Of a DNA stretch of 64,000 nucleotides, positions 60,371-64,000 are shown in pieces. A program made the position numbers and the translations under genes. Positions within the stretch are counted from its first letter, which is position 1; each line of letters opens with the position of its first letter. This DNA is from Lutjanus erythropterus. Lineage: Eukaryota > Chordata > Actinopteri > Lutjaniformes > Lutjanidae. A model generated the notes under the pieces. That model was not told where the DNA came from and did not search any database. It saw only the letters and a program-made list of their open reading frames with translations. The stretch is from assembly GCA_020091685.1 (NCBI GenBank), contig CM034591.1:10550833-10614832 (forward strand), in the 5' to 3' direction.

Positions 60371-63300
60371 CTCTCTATGTTTCTCTTTCAGAAGGAAAGG
60401 AGAAAGCTGACCGATGCACCAAGTTTGCTCGGTCATGCCTGGAAGGGAACCCAAGATTTGTGAAACTGGCAAGATTTGTTTGTGTCTCTTCATTGTGCAC
60501 GTTATACAAACTAATTGGGTTTTATAATGTGACAGTGCTGTGGTTTGGGTCGCTTTAGGGGCAAAAAAACACCTGGAAAAGATCATGGTTCAGATAAATA
60601 TGATCACACTTGCGGGTCTGGGGTTCCCTTAGAAACACCATCATTTTGCTCAGCTGTTTTTGGGGCACAGAGGAAAAAGGGGTTTGGTAGGGTCAATTAA
60701 TGTTACGTCACTTGTGATTGGTTCAGGATGAAACAGCAGGTGCGGGCTGGGTCCAGATTGACTTCCTGTTCGGTCCAGACATGGAGAAGCCCTGCGATAC
60801 AAACTAAATGGGACTTGCATTCGAACAAGACTTGACGCTCACACCACAGGTATCGGCAAATCAACCAGGACTGAAACTGCAAGCATTTTAACTTCCTGTT
60901 AACAATACTAGAGCAATTTGGGATAATTTCCCTTCTTTTACTGATGAATTCTCTTTTGAATGAAATTAAATTAGGACATCTCCAAAACTGACTGTTAAGA
61001 GCCTAAACTAAACAACGACCATTTAGGAAGAGAAAAGCAATTCGGCATTCAATTTGGAGCAGCAGAATGTAGGATTCTCAAATCTGTGATGTTTTATTGT
61101 TTGGAATTTTTTTGTTATAACTAGTGGTAAAGCATGAGGTTTAATGATGTATGGCAGGATTTTGATTTAAACCCCCAACACTAACATTTCTGGGCTCTTA
61201 CTGTTGGACAGTAATATGCTCTGACATGGACAGTGGGGTTAAAAATCATTTTTAATTACCTTCATGTTGTTCTGGCTCCCATGGTAGCTCACTAAAATAA
61301 AGACTTTCCACAGACAAGTGTGTGTATGAATTTAAAGGTGTTCCTTTTCTTCTCTCGCCCAGAAAAAAACAGCCAAGTGAACCAGGTGACGTGCGCGTGT
61401 TGTGTCTGAGGGTTACACTGCGGTCCAATTGCAAACAAAATTTCCCCGCACCACGCTTCTCTCTTCATACACACGTAAATGCAATATATACACAATCATA
61501 TTTAAATGAAAGCGAGAAGACAAGGAGGAGAGGAGACCGACGGTTTGGAGGCTTTGGAAGAGGGGGTTGATTTACATGCGCTGTCAATTCCCCGTTGCTG
61601 GCCGACATGCATAATTCATCCATTTTATTGACTGCTGGGGAATTCTATTAGGTGATAGAGTGATACTCCCAAGAACAAAAGATGACTGTCCTTTTGAGTG
61701 TCATCATCAGGACCAGTGTGTGTGTGTGTGAGAGAGAAATCCAAAGGCCTGTCTCTCTGTCCACTCTGGCGCCCGGGGACGCTATCGATGACACACAGGG
61801 CGTTTGCTCAGAACGTGTTTTTCAGCATGTTGACTGAGCGGCTTCCAGTGTCACATGTTCTGTCGTGGCGCTGCAGAGCTTAATCAGAATAAATGGTGAG
61901 CTTGGCGTCCTTGGCAATAGACTTTCTCTGAGCCTAAATGAATTTGAGGCTACGATCGGGACACTGGTGAATACATAAACAGCATGTTACAGTAGAATAA
62001 TACGATGTGATTGATACCGCAATATCAATCTTTCATTCAACATACGGTGTGGGGATATTTCAGCTCAATAATTTCAAACAAGAGAGAATAATAGATAGTC
62101 TGAGCAACACCCCAACTCTTCTATGAAAAACTACATTAACAAATGAACAAAACTAGGTCAAAACCTTGTATATTGCTGGATTTTTAATTTGAAACAAGGG
62201 CTTTTAATCTGAAATGGCATTTATGATGTACACAGGAGGTGGACCGTCTGCACTGATTTGTTTATGTTTATACACGATGCAGTGTACCTAAGCTTTCCAG
62301 GTAATTTCATTATTGTGTGTTGGACTGATGTATGAGTGTTTTCTTATTTAAACGATTAGCAAAGTTGTTTTCAGTCACTTTAAATGAGTCCATGCAAGCA
62401 GTAATGTCACTGCAGCAAATACTGTGGGACATTTAAGCACCAACTATGTTTGCTAGTCGCTGCTGTTGTCGTAGTTATAAATTTGACAGAACAGAGGAAA
62501 CTCTCCAGAAAACACAGATAATCAATGAATTTGCAGTGCTGTGCCTCGTCTGTAAATGCACACACAGAATCTCACTTAACAGGGAGACGCATCCTGTTTT
62601 CACTAATCAATGTTATGTAATGTTAATTTTAATGACCTGGTCCAGCCAATCCACAGATTAACGGTTGTATCTGTAGTCCGTGCATCGCTAGTTTGCACCA
62701 ATTAATTTGGAAAGAGCAAAAGCCGATCGGAAAACTCTTAACTAGCTTTGCTGCATTCCAGCCAAAAATACAGGCATCAGATGTCCAACAAACTACTTGG
62801 CTACACAAAAGTATCTATCTACCACAAAAAGTCCATTAATATACAGATGAAATTCTGGGATGAGACTACAAAACATCAATATGAACGATGTGGAACATAA
62901 ATGAGTCTGTTTTATCCTGTGTAAAGTGTCTTAGTGGAAGATGACTGACACACGATCAGGGATGCATCACAATGTCCCGACAAAAAGATGAGCATGTCAG
63001 ATGATTTTTGTCTTGTCTTCTGCAATAGGTGTCTGTGATGTTGACTCACACTGAACTATGTTTTACAAATCTTCTGTGCACAATCGTAATTATGGCAAAG
63101 CAAAAGATGAATTTTGTTTTATTTATCGTCAACAAACTTGTAACCACTTGACTATTTTCCCTCAATTTAGCATCACTGTACCAGATTAACTGTACCTGAG
63201 GGTGCAATGTCCACCTCTACAGGGGTGGAGATCTGATACCAACTCTGGAGGGGACAACTGCATCAGATTTTCCTTAAAAATCCTGAGGGAGACACCAAAA

Positions 63301-64000
63301 GTAGTGCTGTAACTCTGCTAATGAACACTCTCTCAAACTGAGAGCAAATATCAGCTAACTGCTAGCTAATATTAAGACTGACCTGTAGTTCGACACAGCG
63401 AAAATGAAGGCTGGTGATGAATAGAAATGTGTTTTATGGTACTGAGTTGTAGAAGTAAAGAAAAGTCTATGAATGTCAAAGGATGGTGGGGGTCATTATC
63501 TTTTGAAACTTAAAAATGTGTTATTAATTGTCTATAATTAGCACAAGTGCTTTCAGTGCATATATTATTAATAGTATTGAAATTACAGTTGTGTTTTAAG
63601 TGATATATTGCAGGGATGAATAGTATTTTTCCCAGGATGAGGGGGTCATGTTCCCTCTGTCCCCTCTAATATTTCTGCCTATGAATGGTTCCAGGTTTAC
63701 CTTCACTCACAAAATTGTGTTTAGATGCATAAACGCTACTTGTTGAGGTGTCAGGTGGAAAATGGAAGCCATTTCAAATCACCTACTCGTATGTAAAAGG
63801 CCGTTAGCTGTGATTGGTCGGGATCTAACACGTCGTCTCCGCCATCTAAGAAAAACATTGTGCTGTATGATCCCAGCATGTTGGACTTTTAAAGACAGAT
63901 ACAGTAACCGAACAGAGAGAAATCACCTTCTCAACAACTGAGAGTTCGGTAACCACCTGTTCTAAATTTCCACCTCCAGATCTTTGCTCCGTCCCCATCT

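Larger units (their letters stand above)
48254..64000 (-). other. neo1: neo1 intron upstream of the Ig3b exon (partial)
   Basis: At least 15.7 kb of intron, since the exon with the first half of Ig3 is not visible before 64000. It holds a SINE-like tail (50.9-51.2 kb), an AT-rich dispersed repeat (52.3-52.5 kb), a common fish repeat (56.3-56.5 kb), a copy of another family (58.1-58.4 kb) and a fold-back (60.1-60.4 kb). I see nothing nameable in 48254-50934, 51201-52267, 52536-56339, 56941-58079, 58376-60115 and 60371-64000. A small exon missed by eye is possible. Confidence 0.7.

Noticed and set aside
48254..64000. Search for the exon with the first half of Ig3
   Set aside because: No minus-strand segment with an Ig Cys followed by the core Trp and a phase 2 donor was found; the exon probably lies beyond 64000.

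Overview
This window looks like vertebrate, almost certainly teleost fish, nuclear DNA. It is AT-rich, densely packed with dispersed fish-type repeats, inverted-repeat elements and CA/GT microsatellites, and has no bacterial-style gene packing. The only coding signal I can defend is four short exons on the minus strand with canonical splice sites and mutually consistent phases. Joined, they encode a continuous piece of neogenin (neo1), the DCC-family receptor for netrins and repulsive guidance molecules. In transcript order (high to low coordinates) they are the second half of Ig domain 3 (48253-48117), the first half of Ig domain 4 (29446-29292), the second half of Ig domain 4 (27912-27792), and the Ig4-FN linker plus first half of fibronectin-III domain 1 (1442 or 1376 to 1208). 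Signal peptide, Ig1-2, the start of Ig3, the rest of the FNIII domains, the membrane segment and the tail lie outside the window.

Everything else is intron: at least 15.7 kb (48254-64000, upstream end not reached), 18.7 kb (29447-48116), 1.4 kb (27913-29291), 26.3 kb (1443-27791), and the first 1.2 kb of the next intron (1-1207). I found no independent gene nested in these introns, on either strand, and no tRNA or rRNA.

The introns hold mobile and repeated DNA. There is a TTAA-bounded palindromic element in four copies (three clustered at 16.7-24.0 kb, two of them hit by later insertions). There is a hAT-type element with direct flanking repeats and a BED-finger remnant (41.1-41.9 kb), a short 5'-truncated LINE tail with an 11-bp target duplication (20.6 kb), and an element with 12-bp inverted termini ending 28 bp from an exon (47.2-48.1 kb). 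An array of about 200-bp units lies at 9.5-10.6 kb, a 0.9-kb minisatellite with higher-order periodicity at 33.3-34.2 kb, a local tandem duplication abuts the Ig4 exon (26.1-27.8 kb), and several repeat families occur as pairs.

The most biologically suggestive observations concern splicing. The FN1 exon has two in-frame acceptors 66 nt apart whose extra segment matches the alternative Ig4-FN1 linker I recall from mammalian neogenin, and a CA repeat lies just downstream of its donor. The two Ig4 exons lie between oppositely oriented copies of one repeat, a layout that can favour circular RNA. I saw no convincing undescribed molecular system. Family names for repeats rest on memory of teleost repeats, not on a database search.
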